A stretch of DNA of 64,000 nt, from positions 1 to 64,000 of the forward strand of contig CAZSYX010000008.1 in assembly GCA_964610575.1 (NCBI GenBank). The letters are read 5' to 3'. The notes below the pieces were generated by a model, which saw only the letters and a list, made by a program, of their open reading frames with translations, had not been told where the DNA came from and ran no database searches. This document shows, one piece after another, positions 42,979 through 51,823 of this stretch. The position numbers and the translations under genes were made by a program. How positions within the stretch are numbered: the stretch's first letter is position 1; the number at the start of each line of letters is the position of its first letter. Origin of the DNA: JADJWR01 sp964610575. GTDB taxonomy: Bacteria > Pseudomonadota > Gammaproteobacteria > Burkholderiales > Burkholderiaceae_F.

Positions 42979-43521
42979 GTGAAAGCCAGAGCCCACGCCG
43001 AAATCACCCTGCTGATGGACGCGCTCGCGTTTTCCGCCCACAAGCACCGCAACCAGCGGCGCAAGGACGTCGACGCCTCGCCGTACATCAACCACCCGAT
43101 CGCGCTGGCCCGCGTGCTGGCCGTCGAGGGCGGCGTCAGCGACCACAAGACGCTAGCCGCCGCGATCCTGCACGACACGCTCGAGGACACCGAGACCACC
43201 TACGAGGAACTGAAGGAGAAGTTCGGCCGCGTGATCGCGCAGGCCGTGCGCGAGGTCAGCGACGACAAGACGCTGTCGAAGGCCGACCGCAAGCGGCTGC
43301 AGATCGAGCACGCCAGGCACCTGTCGCGCCGGGCGCGGCTGGTCAAGCTCGCCGACAAGACCTGCAACGTGCGCGACATGGCCTCGCACCCGCCTCAGGG
43401 CTGGGAGCTGGCGCGCCGCCGCGAGTACTTCGACTGGGCGAAGCAGGTGGTCGACCAGATCCGCGGCACCCACGGCCGCCTGGAAGCCGCGTTCGACGAG
43501 GCGTTCGCGGCGCGGCCCTGA
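42979..43521 (+). CDS. Small HD-domain (p)ppGpp hydrolase-like protein
   Basis: A 180-residue protein matching single-domain MESH1/small alarmone hydrolases. HD motifs: HKHRNQRRK (His), SPYINHPIALARVLA, ILHDTLEDT (His-Asp with the ED pair), and DKTLSKADRKRLQ with LVKLADKTCNVRDMA. There is no synthetase, TGS or ACT domain, unlike SpoT. It should degrade ppGpp-type alarmones or act as a metazoan-like NADPH phosphatase. The start is a GTG at 42979. Divergent from the 42142 gene. Confidence 0.9.
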   Translation: MKARAHAEITLLMDALAFSAHKHRNQRRKDVDASPYINHPIALARVLAVEGGVSDHKTLAAAILHDTLEDTETTYEELKEKFGRVIAQAVREVSDDKTLSKADRKRLQIEHARHLSRRARLVKLADKTCNVRDMASHPPQGWELARRREYFDWAKQVVDQIRGTHGRLEAAFDEAFAARP

Positions 43522-43539
43522 CGCAATCGGCCTGCTGCG

Positions 43540-44349
43540 TCAGATCATGCTGCGCCCGATTGCGCCGGCGATGCGTCGGACCAGCCAGCGGGGCGCTGCC
43601 CGCGTTGCCGCTGTCGCCGCGAGATTCAGCGTGCCGGGGACGGCGATGACCTCGCCCGCCATGCATGCCCGGTAGCCTTCGGCGGCGACTTCCTCGACAT
43701 CACCGACCAGCACGCCGGGCAACTGGGCCAGCCTGGCGTTGGCTTTCGTTGCGCGGCTCAGCATTGGGGTGGCGGTGATGCCCGGGCACAGCGCCGTCAC
43801 GGTCACGCCGCTGTCGCGCAGTTCCTCGGCAAGCGATTCCGACAGCGACAGCACGAAGGCCTTGGTCGCCGCATAAGTGGCCAGCGTGGGCACCGGCTGG
43901 AAGGCGGCGATCGAGGCGACGTTCAGGACGCACCCGCGGCCGCGCCGGACCATGCCCGGCACGAACTGCGCCAGCATCGCCGTCAGGCCGGACACGTTCA
44001 GGTCGATCATCTGCCGGTGCGCCCGCGCCGGCATCCGCGCGAACGGCCCCGCTTCGAGCACGCCGGCGTTGTTCACCAGCACGTCGATCGCCAGTCGCCG
44101 GCGTTTCAGCGCCGCTGCCAGCGCCGCTGCTGCCTGCGGCTGCGACAGGTCCGCGGGTACCGCGACCGCGGGCACGCCGAACTCGCCGCTCAGGCTGGCG
44201 GCGAGCGCACGCAGCGGCCCTGCGCTGCGCGCCACCAGCACCAGCCGGTGTCCATCGCGCGCAAAGCACCGCGCCAGCGCCTCGCCGATGCCGGACGACG
44301 CGCCGGTGACGAGCACCGTCAACGGAGCCTTCGAATCTGTGTTGGCCAT
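43540..44349 (-). CDS. Short-chain dehydrogenase/reductase (SDR)
   Basis: NAD(P)-dependent oxidoreductase of 269 residues with the cofactor-binding VLVTGASSGIGEALARCFARDGH, NNAG (VLVNNAGVLEAG), catalytic Ser and YAATKAF, and ITATPML in the cap. It resembles DltE/YdfG-type reductases. The ATG at 44349 is supported by GGAG in GAAAACGGAGAACGC. It converges on the alarmone-hydrolase gene and diverges from the beta-propeller lipoprotein gene. Substrate not identifiable. Confidence 0.93.
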   Translation of the reverse strand: MANTDSKAPLTVLVTGASSGIGEALARCFARDGHRLVLVARSAGPLRALAASLSGEFGVPAVAVPADLSQPQAAAALAAALKRRRLAIDVLVNNAGVLEAGPFARMPARAHRQMIDLNVSGLTAMLAQFVPGMVRRGRGCVLNVASIAAFQPVPTLATYAATKAFVLSLSESLAEELRDSGVTVTALCPGITATPMLSRATKANARLAQLPGVLVGDVEEVAAEGYRACMAGEVIAVPGTLNLAATAATRAAPRWLVRRIAGAIGRSMI

Positions 44350-44538
44350 CCCGCGTTCTCCGTTTTCACACCGCGCCGATTGCCACGGCGCGGGCGATCT
44401 GCGTTGCGTCGCGGCAGACGGTACGCCGTTGCACGAAATGGATGTCGGTGTAGCCCTTGTCATGCCGGCCCGGTTACATTGGCTTCTCGTGCGTCGCATC
44501 AAGCGATCCGCACGCTTCAAACAAGGGGGGAGACCACC

Positions 44539-45726
44539 ATGCGTCATTGCCTATCGCGGATCGCAGCGCTCGCTGCAGCCGCAATTCTTGCGTCCTGCGC
44601 CAACACCTCGCCGCCTCCAGGCAAGCCTGAATTGATGGTCGTCGGCATCGACAACAAGGTCGTGTTCAACGACGAAGGCGGCCTGCAATTCTTCCCGCCC
44701 GGCAAGGATGCCGTCACGATCATCGACATCGGCACCGATCCTGCCAGGCCGCGGATCGTGACGAACCTGCCGCTGATGAATTCCGTATTCGGTCCGCCGA
44801 CCAACCTCGCGATCACGCCTGACGGCACGCTCGCCCTCGTGGCGAACTCGATGGACTGGGCGGCGGAGGGTGCCACCTGGAAGCCGGCGCCCGACAACAA
44901 GCTCTATGTGATCGACCTGACCACCAATCCGCCGACGCGCATCGACACGTTGACGATCGGCAAGCAACCCTCGGGGCTGTCGATCAACCGCGCCGGCAAC
45001 CTGGCGCTGGTCGCCAACCGAGCCGACAACTCGATCAGCGTGCTTTCGATCCAGGGCAAGCAGGTCAAGCTGATCGACACGGTGCCGATGGGTGAAATGG
45101 TCGCGGCCGTGGTTTTCACGCCGGACGGCAAGCGCGCGCTGGCGGCAAAGTTTCCCGGGCACAAGGTCGCGCTGCTCAATGTCGACGGTCAGAAGGTGAC
45201 CTATGACAAGCGCGATGTCGCGGTCGGCCTGTGGCCATACAACCTCGGGGTCACGGTGGACGGCAGGCTGGCACTGACAGCGGACAACGGCAACAATGGG
45301 CGCTCCGATGGCAATGTCGATACGGTCACGGTCGTCGATATCGAGGCGAATCCGCCGCGCGTCATCGACAAGGTGGTCGTCGGCGATTCGCCCGAGGGAT
45401 TCGCTGTCAGCCCGAGCGGAAAGATGGCCGTGGCCATCGTCTTGAGCGGATCCGACGGCGCGAAAAACTCGTGGTTCTACAACCGCAGTGGCCGTGTCGT
45501 GAGCCTGAAGATCGACGGCAAGAAGGTCACCAAGACCGGTGAAGTGGTGGTTGCCGGCATCCCCGAGGGCGCCGTGTTCAGCCCGGACGGCAACTGGCTG
45601 TATGTCGGCAATTACGCGGACCGCAACATTTCGGTGCTGCGCGTCGACGGCGATGCCGTTGTCGACACGGGCGTCGTGGTTGCGTTGCCGGGCAGTCCGG
45701 CGTCGATGCGCGGACGGCTGCAGTAA
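44539..45726 (+). CDS. Beta-propeller (YVTN-like repeat) lipoprotein
   Basis: A 395-residue lipoprotein. The signal MRHCLSRIAALAAAAILASC has lipobox LASC with Cys about residue 20, so the mature protein is lipid-anchored. Repeats with the pattern P-x-G-x-x-A-L-V-A-N and V-x-x-L-x-x are visible (TPDGTLALVAN, INRAGNLALVAN, TPDGKRALAAK, TVDGRLALTAD, SPDGNWLYVGN), a YVTN/lactonase-type seven-bladed propeller. The function of such proteins in envelopes is varied. The strong Shine-Dalgarno GGGGGG precedes ATG 44539. Confidence 0.85.
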   Translation: MRHCLSRIAALAAAAILASCANTSPPPGKPELMVVGIDNKVVFNDEGGLQFFPPGKDAVTIIDIGTDPARPRIVTNLPLMNSVFGPPTNLAITPDGTLALVANSMDWAAEGATWKPAPDNKLYVIDLTTNPPTRIDTLTIGKQPSGLSINRAGNLALVANRADNSISVLSIQGKQVKLIDTVPMGEMVAAVVFTPDGKRALAAKFPGHKVALLNVDGQKVTYDKRDVAVGLWPYNLGVTVDGRLALTADNGNNGRSDGNVDTVTVVDIEANPPRVIDKVVVGDSPEGFAVSPSGKMAVAIVLSGSDGAKNSWFYNRSGRVVSLKIDGKKVTKTGEVVVAGIPEGAVFSPDGNWLYVGNYADRNISVLRVDGDAVVDTGVVVALPGSPASMRGRLQ

Positions 45727-45733
45727 TCGACCG

Positions 45734-45961
45734 TTAGCCGGCGGCGCGGGTGAAGGCGGCAAGGTCCCACTCGCCCCGCCTTTCACCGTGCCGCAGCACA
45801 TACAGGTTGCCATCTTCGGCGTCGACGCGGAACCAGCGCTGCGACGGCGCGAACCAGCGGTCGACGATCGCGCGTACCGCGAGCCGGCGCCCGCCGAGCC
45901 AGAACGCCGTCGGCTCCTGTTCGCCGCGGTAACCGGCGTAGCACTCGACGCGAATCGCCAT
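45734..45961 (-). CDS. Small conserved hypothetical protein
   Basis: A 75-residue protein, MAIRVECYAGYRGEQEPTAFWLGGRRLAVRAIVDRWF and so on, with an alternating strand pattern and two Trp-rich segments (DRWFAPSQRWFRV). I recognise it only as a small conserved protein of unknown function in GC-rich bacteria. It converges with the beta-propeller gene by eight bases and diverges from the wax ester synthase gene. Length and composition support a real gene. Confidence 0.65.
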   Translation of the reverse strand: MAIRVECYAGYRGEQEPTAFWLGGRRLAVRAIVDRWFAPSQRWFRVDAEDGNLYVLRHGERRGEWDLAAFTRAAG

Positions 45962-46108
45962 CGGCCCACAATAGCGCGACGGCCCGTTCCGCTTCCGCGT
46001 CGGACTGCGGATTTCGTGATCCAGGGCCAAGAACGCCTTGGCGAGCGGGCAGACAATCACAGCCATCCGGTCGCTTGTCGCGCCGACCTCTGATTCTCCC
46101 CTGACGCC

Positions 46109-47563
46109 ATGAAATCGCACTCCATGTCGGCCGTCGACGCGGCCTGGTACCACATCGACGGACCGGCCAACACGGCGATGATCACGTCGATCGTGCTCAC
46201 CCGCGAGCCGCTCGACTTCGACCGGGTCAAGGCCGTCTACACGGCGCGGCTGGCGCAGTTCGAGCGCTTTCGCAGCCGCGTCGTCGAAAGCGGCCTGCCG
46301 CTCGCCACGCCGCACTGGGAAGAAGTGCCGGGTTTCGAGATCGCGCAGCAGCTGCATCACGTCGCCCTGCCCGCGCCCGGCGGCAAGGCGGCGCTCACCG
46401 CATTGGTGAGCGATCTCGCCAGCACGCCGCTGGACCGCGCCCGCCCGCTTTGGGACGTGCACGTCGTCGACGGCGTCGACGGTGGCAGCGCGCTGATCAC
46501 GCGTATGCATCACTGCATCGGCGACGGCACCGCCAACGTGCTGGTCGCTCGCGCGCTGTTCGACGCTTCGGCGAACGGATGGCGCAAGCCGGCGGCGACA
46601 GCCGCGCGGAAGGCGGCGGCGCCGGGCCTGGTCGAGCGGCTGTTCGCGCCGGCGATCGATGCCGCCGAATGGTCGGTCGAGCAGCTGCGATCCGCCGTCG
46701 CCGGCGCGATCGAAGCGGCAAAGCACCCGCAGCAGCTGGTCGAGAAAGCCGCGCTCGTCCTCGCCGGCGCCGGGACGCTGGCGGTGGAACTGCTCAAGAC
46801 CCCGGACCCGCGCTCGCCGCTGAAGGGCGATTTCGGCCTGGGTAAGCGCGTCGCCTGGTCGGAGCCGGTCGCTCTTGCCGACGTGAAGGCAATCGGCACG
46901 CCGCTGGGCGCCAAGATCAACGACGTGCTGGTCGCCGCGATGACCGGCGCCCTGCGCGCCTACCTGGGCAAGCGCGGCGTCGCGGTCGACGACATGACCG
47001 TGCGGGCGATGGTCCCGGTCGACCTGCGGCCGCCCGGTCGCGCCTCCGAACTGGGCAACGAGTTCGGCCTGGTGATCCTGGAACTGGCCATCGGATCGAA
47101 GGACCCGCTGGCGCGCCTGCGGCGGACCAAGGCGCACATGGACCAGCTGAAGCGCTCGCCCGAGGCGGTGGCAACCCTGGCGCTGTTCAACCTCTTCGGC
47201 CACGCGCCGAAGGCGGTCGAGGACTTCGCGGTGCAGCTGTTCGGTTCGAAGGCGAGCGTGGTGATGACCAACGTCGCCGGCCCGCAGGAGCCGCTGTTCC
47301 TCGCCGGGGTGCCGATCGAGCGGGTGATGTTCTGGGTGCCACACCCGGGCAGGGAACTCGGCATGGGCATCAGCATCCTGAGCTACCAGGGCCATGCGAC
47401 GCTGTCCGTGGTCGCCGACGCGCACCTGGTGCCGGATCCGGGGGCGATCACCGAGCGATTCCACCGCGAGTTCGCCAGCATGCAGGCGGCGGTGCGACGG
47501 CGTGCCAGGCGATTGGCTGCGGCGAAGAAGCGTCCGCGGCCGGCCAGGCGAGGTCGCGCCTGA
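46109..47563 (+). CDS. Wax ester synthase/diacylglycerol acyltransferase (WS/DGAT)
   Basis: Bifunctional acyltransferase of 484 residues that forms wax esters or triacylglycerol from acyl-CoA. The catalytic motif HHxxxDG is present as H134-H135-C-I-G-D139-G140, in a context (LDRARPLWDVHVVDGVDGGSALITRMHHCIGDG) typical of bacterial WS/DGAT. Further features are AMVPVDLRPPGRASELGNEFG and the C-terminal MTNVAGPQEPLFLAG. It suggests storage of neutral lipids. A DMT exporter and a desaturase gene follow on the same strand. Confidence 0.93.
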   Translation: MKSHSMSAVDAAWYHIDGPANTAMITSIVLTREPLDFDRVKAVYTARLAQFERFRSRVVESGLPLATPHWEEVPGFEIAQQLHHVALPAPGGKAALTALVSDLASTPLDRARPLWDVHVVDGVDGGSALITRMHHCIGDGTANVLVARALFDASANGWRKPAATAARKAAAPGLVERLFAPAIDAAEWSVEQLRSAVAGAIEAAKHPQQLVEKAALVLAGAGTLAVELLKTPDPRSPLKGDFGLGKRVAWSEPVALADVKAIGTPLGAKINDVLVAAMTGALRAYLGKRGVAVDDMTVRAMVPVDLRPPGRASELGNEFGLVILELAIGSKDPLARLRRTKAHMDQLKRSPEAVATLALFNLFGHAPKAVEDFAVQLFGSKASVVMTNVAGPQEPLFLAGVPIERVMFWVPHPGRELGMGISILSYQGHATLSVVADAHLVPDPGAITERFHREFASMQAAVRRRARRLAAAKKRPRPARRGRA

Positions 47564-47607
47564 CCTCGGCCACTCCGCCCGCACCGCCAGCCGACCCGGC
47601 GGCCGAG

Positions 47608-48495
47608 TTGCAGCGCCAGCGCACCGCGCTGCTGCTGGCGCTCGCCTTGGTGGTGGTGTGGGGTGCGAACTTCAGCGTGCAGAAGGCGGTGTTCGCCTCG
47701 CTCGGCCCGGGTGGCTTCCTCTTCGCGCGCTACCTGATCATGCCGGCCTGCGCGGTGGCCCTGCTGTGGCGGCGCTACGGAACGCGCTGGCCGAAGCTGG
47801 CGCGCTGCGAGTGGTGGGCGCTGGTGCGGCTCGGCATCATGGGCCACCTGCTGCACGTCGGCCTGGTGAGCTACGGCATCCACTGGTCCACCGCGTTCTC
47901 CAGCTCGCTGATCCTGGCGGTGGGGCCGGTGTTCACGCTGCTGCTGCTGCGCCGCGCCGGCTACGAGCGGCTGACCCGCGCGCAGGTGGCCGGCGTGGCG
48001 GTGGCCTGCGCCGGCGTGCTGGTCTTCCTCTCCGACAAGCTGCTCGCCGCCAGCTGGCAGGCGAGCAGCGGCGACCTGGTGCTGCTGGTGGCCGCGGCGT
48101 TCTTCTCCGCCTACACGGTGGCCGCCAAGCCGCTGATCGAGAAGCACGGCGGCGTCACGGTGATGACCTACGCCACGCTTGCCGGCAGCCTGCCGGTGGT
48201 GGCCCTCAGCCTGCCCGCCGGCCTCGCGGTCGACTGGAGCGCGGTGCCGATGTCGATCTGGGCCGGCACGCTGTGGGCGGTGATCGTTTCCGCTTTCATC
48301 GGCTGGCTGGTCTGGGGCTGGGTCAACGCCGTGCGCGGCGTGGCGCGCACCGCGCCGCTGATGTACCTGATGCCGCCGGTGGCCGGGTTCGTCGCCTGGC
48401 TGGCGATGGACGAGAGCTACACGTGGATCAAGATCGCCGGCGCCGCCGTCACGCTGGCCGGCGTGGCGCTGGCGCAGTTTGGGAGGCGGGTCTAG
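47608..48495 (+). CDS. EamA/DMT family transporter
   Basis: A 295-residue membrane protein of the drug/metabolite transporter family with ten predicted helices arranged as two EamA repeats, for example ALLLALALVVVWGANFSVQKAVFASLG and LMYLMPPVAGFVAWLAMDESYTWIKIAGAAVTLAGVALA. Members export amino acids, nucleosides or small metabolites. The TTG at 47608 is the most conservative start; a CTG at 47560 is possible and would overlap the preceding gene. The substrate is unknown. Confidence 0.88.
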   Translation: MQRQRTALLLALALVVVWGANFSVQKAVFASLGPGGFLFARYLIMPACAVALLWRRYGTRWPKLARCEWWALVRLGIMGHLLHVGLVSYGIHWSTAFSSSLILAVGPVFTLLLLRRAGYERLTRAQVAGVAVACAGVLVFLSDKLLAASWQASSGDLVLLVAAAFFSAYTVAAKPLIEKHGGVTVMTYATLAGSLPVVALSLPAGLAVDWSAVPMSIWAGTLWAVIVSAFIGWLVWGWVNAVRGVARTAPLMYLMPPVAGFVAWLAMDESYTWIKIAGAAVTLAGVALAQFGRRV

Positions 48496-48611
48496 GCACA
48501 GTTCGCTTCGATCGGGAGGGCCTCGCCGGCCGCGCGACCGATTGACCTTCGTCACCCCGCGCGGCCCGCGGCGGGCGTAGCTTCCTGTCAGGGAAGCAGC
48601 GAGGAGGACCT

Positions 48612-49799
48612 ATGGAAACGTTGCTCTTCTCGGGCGTGCTCGACCTGCCGTGGTGGGGTGTCGCGTTGATCGCGCTGGGCCTGACCCACATCACCATCGC
48701 GTCGGTCACCATCTTCCTGCATCGCCACCAGGCGCATCACGCGCTCGCTCTGCACCCGATCGCGAGCCATTTCTTCCGCTTCTGGCTGTGGCTCACCACC
48801 GGCATGGTCACCAAGGAATGGGCGGCGGTGCACCGCAAGCACCACGCCAAGTGCGACACGCCCGATGACCCGCACAGCCCGCAGGTGCTGGGCATCAACC
48901 GCGTGCTGTGGGGCGGCGTGTTCCTGTACGTCAAGGAAGCCAGCCGGCCCGAGACCCTCGAGCGCTATGGCCACGGCACGCCCGACGACTGGCTCGAGCA
49001 CAACCTGTATTCGAGGTTCCAGTCGCTCGGGCTCGTGCTGATGGGGGTGGTCGACATCGTGCTGTTCGGCATCGTGCCCGGCATGCTGGTCCTGCTCACC
49101 CAGATCGCCTGGATCCCGTTCTGGGCCGCCGGCGTGATCAACGGCATCGGCCATTACTGGGGCTACCGCCACTGGCCCACCGCGGACGCGAGCACGAACA
49201 TCTTCCCGATCGGCCTGCTGATCGGTGGCGAGGAGCTGCACAACAACCATCACGCCTACCCGACCTCCGCCAAGCTCTCGTACAAGTGGTACGAGTTCGA
49301 CGTCGGCTGGCTGTATATCCGTGCACTCGCCGCGCTGGGGCTGGCGCAGGTCAAGCACGTCGCGCCCCGGCCGCACTTTGCGGCGGCCAAGCCCGTGGTC
49401 GATCCGCAGACGCTGCAGGCGGTGATCAATTGCCGTTACGACGTGCTGGCCAAGTACGCCCGCTCGCTCAAGCGCATCTATGGCGAGGAGATCGCCAAGC
49501 TGCGGCGCGTCTCTCCGGAGGATGCGCGCGCGCTCCGTGGCGTGAAGCCCAGGCTGCTGGCGCGCGACGAGAAGATGCTGCGCGAAGCGGAGCGCGCCAG
49601 GCTCTCCGCCGCGCTGCTGAAGTCGCGCACCTTGCAGACGATGGTCATCATGCGGCGCGAGCTCGCCGCCGTATGGGGGCGTTCGACTGCCACGCGCGAG
49701 CAACTCGTCAAGCAGCTGCAGGACTGGTGCGAGCGCGCGGAGGCCAGCGGCATTCGCTCACTGGCGGAGTTCTCGCAGCAGCTGCGTCGCTACGCCTGA
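48612..49799 (+). CDS. DesA-type fatty acid desaturase
   Basis: Membrane fatty acyl desaturase of 395 residues that introduces a cis double bond, probably at delta-9, into acyl-CoA or phospholipid acyl chains. The three diiron histidine boxes are HRHQAHH (37-43), HRKHH (74-78) and HNNHH (210-214), with four hydrophobic helices between. The last 150 residues are a charged helical domain shared by proteobacterial DesA proteins. The Shine-Dalgarno GAGGAGG precedes ATG 48612. Location next to WS/DGAT suggests shared lipid metabolism. Confidence 0.94.
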   Translation: METLLFSGVLDLPWWGVALIALGLTHITIASVTIFLHRHQAHHALALHPIASHFFRFWLWLTTGMVTKEWAAVHRKHHAKCDTPDDPHSPQVLGINRVLWGGVFLYVKEASRPETLERYGHGTPDDWLEHNLYSRFQSLGLVLMGVVDIVLFGIVPGMLVLLTQIAWIPFWAAGVINGIGHYWGYRHWPTADASTNIFPIGLLIGGEELHNNHHAYPTSAKLSYKWYEFDVGWLYIRALAALGLAQVKHVAPRPHFAAAKPVVDPQTLQAVINCRYDVLAKYARSLKRIYGEEIAKLRRVSPEDARALRGVKPRLLARDEKMLREAERARLSAALLKSRTLQTMVIMRRELAAVWGRSTATREQLVKQLQDWCERAEASGIRSLAEFSQQLRRYA

Positions 49800-49843
49800 A
49801 GCGCATGGCGCCGGCCTGCGCCGGGGCGGCGGGCGCACCGCCC

Positions 49844-50446
49844 CTACGGCCTGAACGCCGCGAGGTAATGCGCCAGGTTGGCGAGATCCGCGTCGGTCAG
49901 GCCATGCAGCGAGGCGGCCATGATCGTGTCGCGGCCGGGGCCCGGGTTGTCACGGAACTGCTTCATCACGGCCAGCAGGTATGCCTCGTGCTGCCCGGCC
50001 AGTCGCGGCACCTGGTTCTGCCCGGAGTAATCGGGCAGGTGGCAGGTGCCGCACAACATCTTCTTTGACGTCTGCTCGCCGAGGCGGTACTTCTCCTCCT
50101 GCAACGGCACCGCCCTCGGCGCGGGCGCCTGCGAGGCGTAGTACCTGGCCAGCGCAACGATGGCCTCGTCGCCCATGCCGGCCATCACCTCCTTCATCGC
50201 CGGCACATCACGCAGCCCCTCGCGGATCAGCACCAGCTGGTTCTCCACGAAAACCTTCGGTTGGCCGGCGAGCGACGGAAACTGCGGGATCTGCGAGTTG
50301 CCCCCCGGCCCGTGGCAGGCGGCGCAGGCCGCCAGCGTTTCGGGTCTGGGCTGCGCCGCGGCTGCCGCGGCCAACAGAAAGAGCAGCGCGGCCGCTGCCG
50401 GCCCCGCTGCCTTTGCTGCCAACCGCCCCAGGCGGTCAACGCCCAT
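49844..50446 (-). CDS. Diheme cytochrome c (c4-like)
   Basis: A periplasmic cytochrome of 200 residues with two heme c motifs, CAACH and CGTCH, about 90 residues apart, a signal peptide (LLFLLAAAAAAQP), and distal segments FPSLAGQPKVFVENQL and PRLAGQHEAYLLAVM that resemble cytochrome c4 repeats. It carries electrons between periplasmic dehydrogenases and oxidases. It overlaps the preceding sugar dehydrogenase gene by 11 bases, strongly suggesting it is that enzyme's electron acceptor. Confidence 0.93.
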   Translation of the reverse strand: MGVDRLGRLAAKAAGPAAAALLFLLAAAAAAQPRPETLAACAACHGPGGNSQIPQFPSLAGQPKVFVENQLVLIREGLRDVPAMKEVMAGMGDEAIVALARYYASQAPAPRAVPLQEEKYRLGEQTSKKMLCGTCHLPDYSGQNQVPRLAGQHEAYLLAVMKQFRDNPGPGRDTIMAASLHGLTDADLANLAHYLAAFRP

Positions 50447-51674
50447 AGGTGATGCGGTAGATCGCTCCCAGTTGCTCGTCCGACACCAGCAGCGAGCCGT
50501 CGGGCAGCTGCAGGAAGTAGGTCGGCCGGCCGCTGAAGTTCTCGCTCACCGGATCGAGGAAGCCGGTCATGAACGGGGTGATCTGCGCGCCTTTGCCGTC
50601 AGCCGCGGGCCGCACCGTCACCACGTCGTAGCCGAACTTCTTGGTCCGATTCCACGAGCCCTTGCGTGCCACGAACATCGCGTTGCGGTACTCGGCCGGG
50701 AACATGTTGCCGGTGTAGAAGTGCACGCCCATCGCCGCCGCATGCGGGCCCATCGTCGTCACCGGCAGCGTCACGCCGTCGCACGCATTGGCCTTCTTGA
50801 TGTCCTTGTCGACCACGCCGTTGGCATGGCAGAACGGGAAGCCGTAGTTGTTGCCGGTCTTGGTCAGCACGTTCAGTTCGTCTTCGGGCGTGTCGTCGCC
50901 CATCCAGTCGCGGCCGTGATCGGTGAACCACAGCTCCTTCGTCACCGGATGCCAGGCAAAGCCCTGCGTGTTGCGCACGCCGCGGGCGAGCACCTCCATC
51001 CCCGAGCCGTCGGCGTTGTAGCGGCGGATCTGCGCGTACTCGTCGGTCGGCAGCTCGCAGATGTTGCAAGGCGCGCCGAACGGCACATACAGCTTGCCGT
51101 CGGGGCCGAAGGCGATGTACTTCCAGTTGTGGTGCTGCTCCTTCGGCAGCTTGAACGCCGCGGTCATGTCGACCGGCGCCACGTTCGGGTTCTTCTCGAT
51201 GCCGTCGAAGCGCAGCACCTTGTCGATCGCCATCACGTAGAGCGACCCGTCCTTCATCGCCACGCCGGCCGGCTGCGTCAGCTTGTCGACCACCACGCGG
51301 CTGGTGCGCTGCGTGCCGTTGTCGGTCACTTCGTACACGCGGCCGATGGCGCGCGTGCCGACATAGATCTTGCCGCCCTCGCCGCGCACCATCGCGCGCC
51401 CGCCCGGAATGCCGGTGGCCCAGATCTCCGCCTTGAAACCAGGCGGCAGCTTGAAGTTGGAAACTGGAATCTCGCTTGCCGGCGTGGCCGTCATCCGGCC
51501 GGCATGAGGCGCGAGTTTCGAGCTGGCCTGCTCTGCGGTGCGGCCCTGCTGCCACGCGGGCGGGGGCGCGGGAGCGGCTGCTGCCGGTGGGGCTGGCGCG
51601 GTGGCCTGCGGGCTCATGGACTGGCATGCCGCCAGCAGCAGCGCGGCTCCCGCCAGCGCGATCTTCTTGAACAT
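50436..51674 (-). CDS. PQQ-dependent sugar (sorbosone-type) dehydrogenase lipoprotein
   Basis: A 412-residue beta-propeller dehydrogenase of the soluble glucose/L-sorbosone dehydrogenase family. The lipoprotein signal MFKKIALAGAALLLAAC is followed by a Pro/Ala-rich linker. The propeller includes LPPGFKAEIWATGIPGGRAMV, NTQGFAWHPVTKELWFTDHGRD and YGFPFCHANG, characteristic of the family. It would oxidise a sugar or aldehyde in the periplasm with PQQ and pass electrons to the overlapping cytochrome c gene. GGAGGAGA before ATG 51674 is an excellent ribosome binding site. PQQ biosynthesis genes are not in the window. Confidence 0.9.
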   Translation of the reverse strand: MFKKIALAGAALLLAACQSMSPQATAPAPPAAAAPAPPPAWQQGRTAEQASSKLAPHAGRMTATPASEIPVSNFKLPPGFKAEIWATGIPGGRAMVRGEGGKIYVGTRAIGRVYEVTDNGTQRTSRVVVDKLTQPAGVAMKDGSLYVMAIDKVLRFDGIEKNPNVAPVDMTAAFKLPKEQHHNWKYIAFGPDGKLYVPFGAPCNICELPTDEYAQIRRYNADGSGMEVLARGVRNTQGFAWHPVTKELWFTDHGRDWMGDDTPEDELNVLTKTGNNYGFPFCHANGVVDKDIKKANACDGVTLPVTTMGPHAAAMGVHFYTGNMFPAEYRNAMFVARKGSWNRTKKFGYDVVTVRPAADGKGAQITPFMTGFLDPVSENFSGRPTYFLQLPDGSLLVSDEQLGAIYRITYGR

Positions 51675-51823
51675 CGGTCTCTCCTCCTTGTTGGCATGCG
51701 CGCAGTAATCCCCCGCGCGGCCGGCGATTATGCCGTTGAAGCCGATTGGCTTGACCCGTTTCTTCTCGCCCCTTGCTGCCCCGCGGCTACCGTTTCCGCG
51801 CTGCCCGCGCCCGCCGCAGCGCC

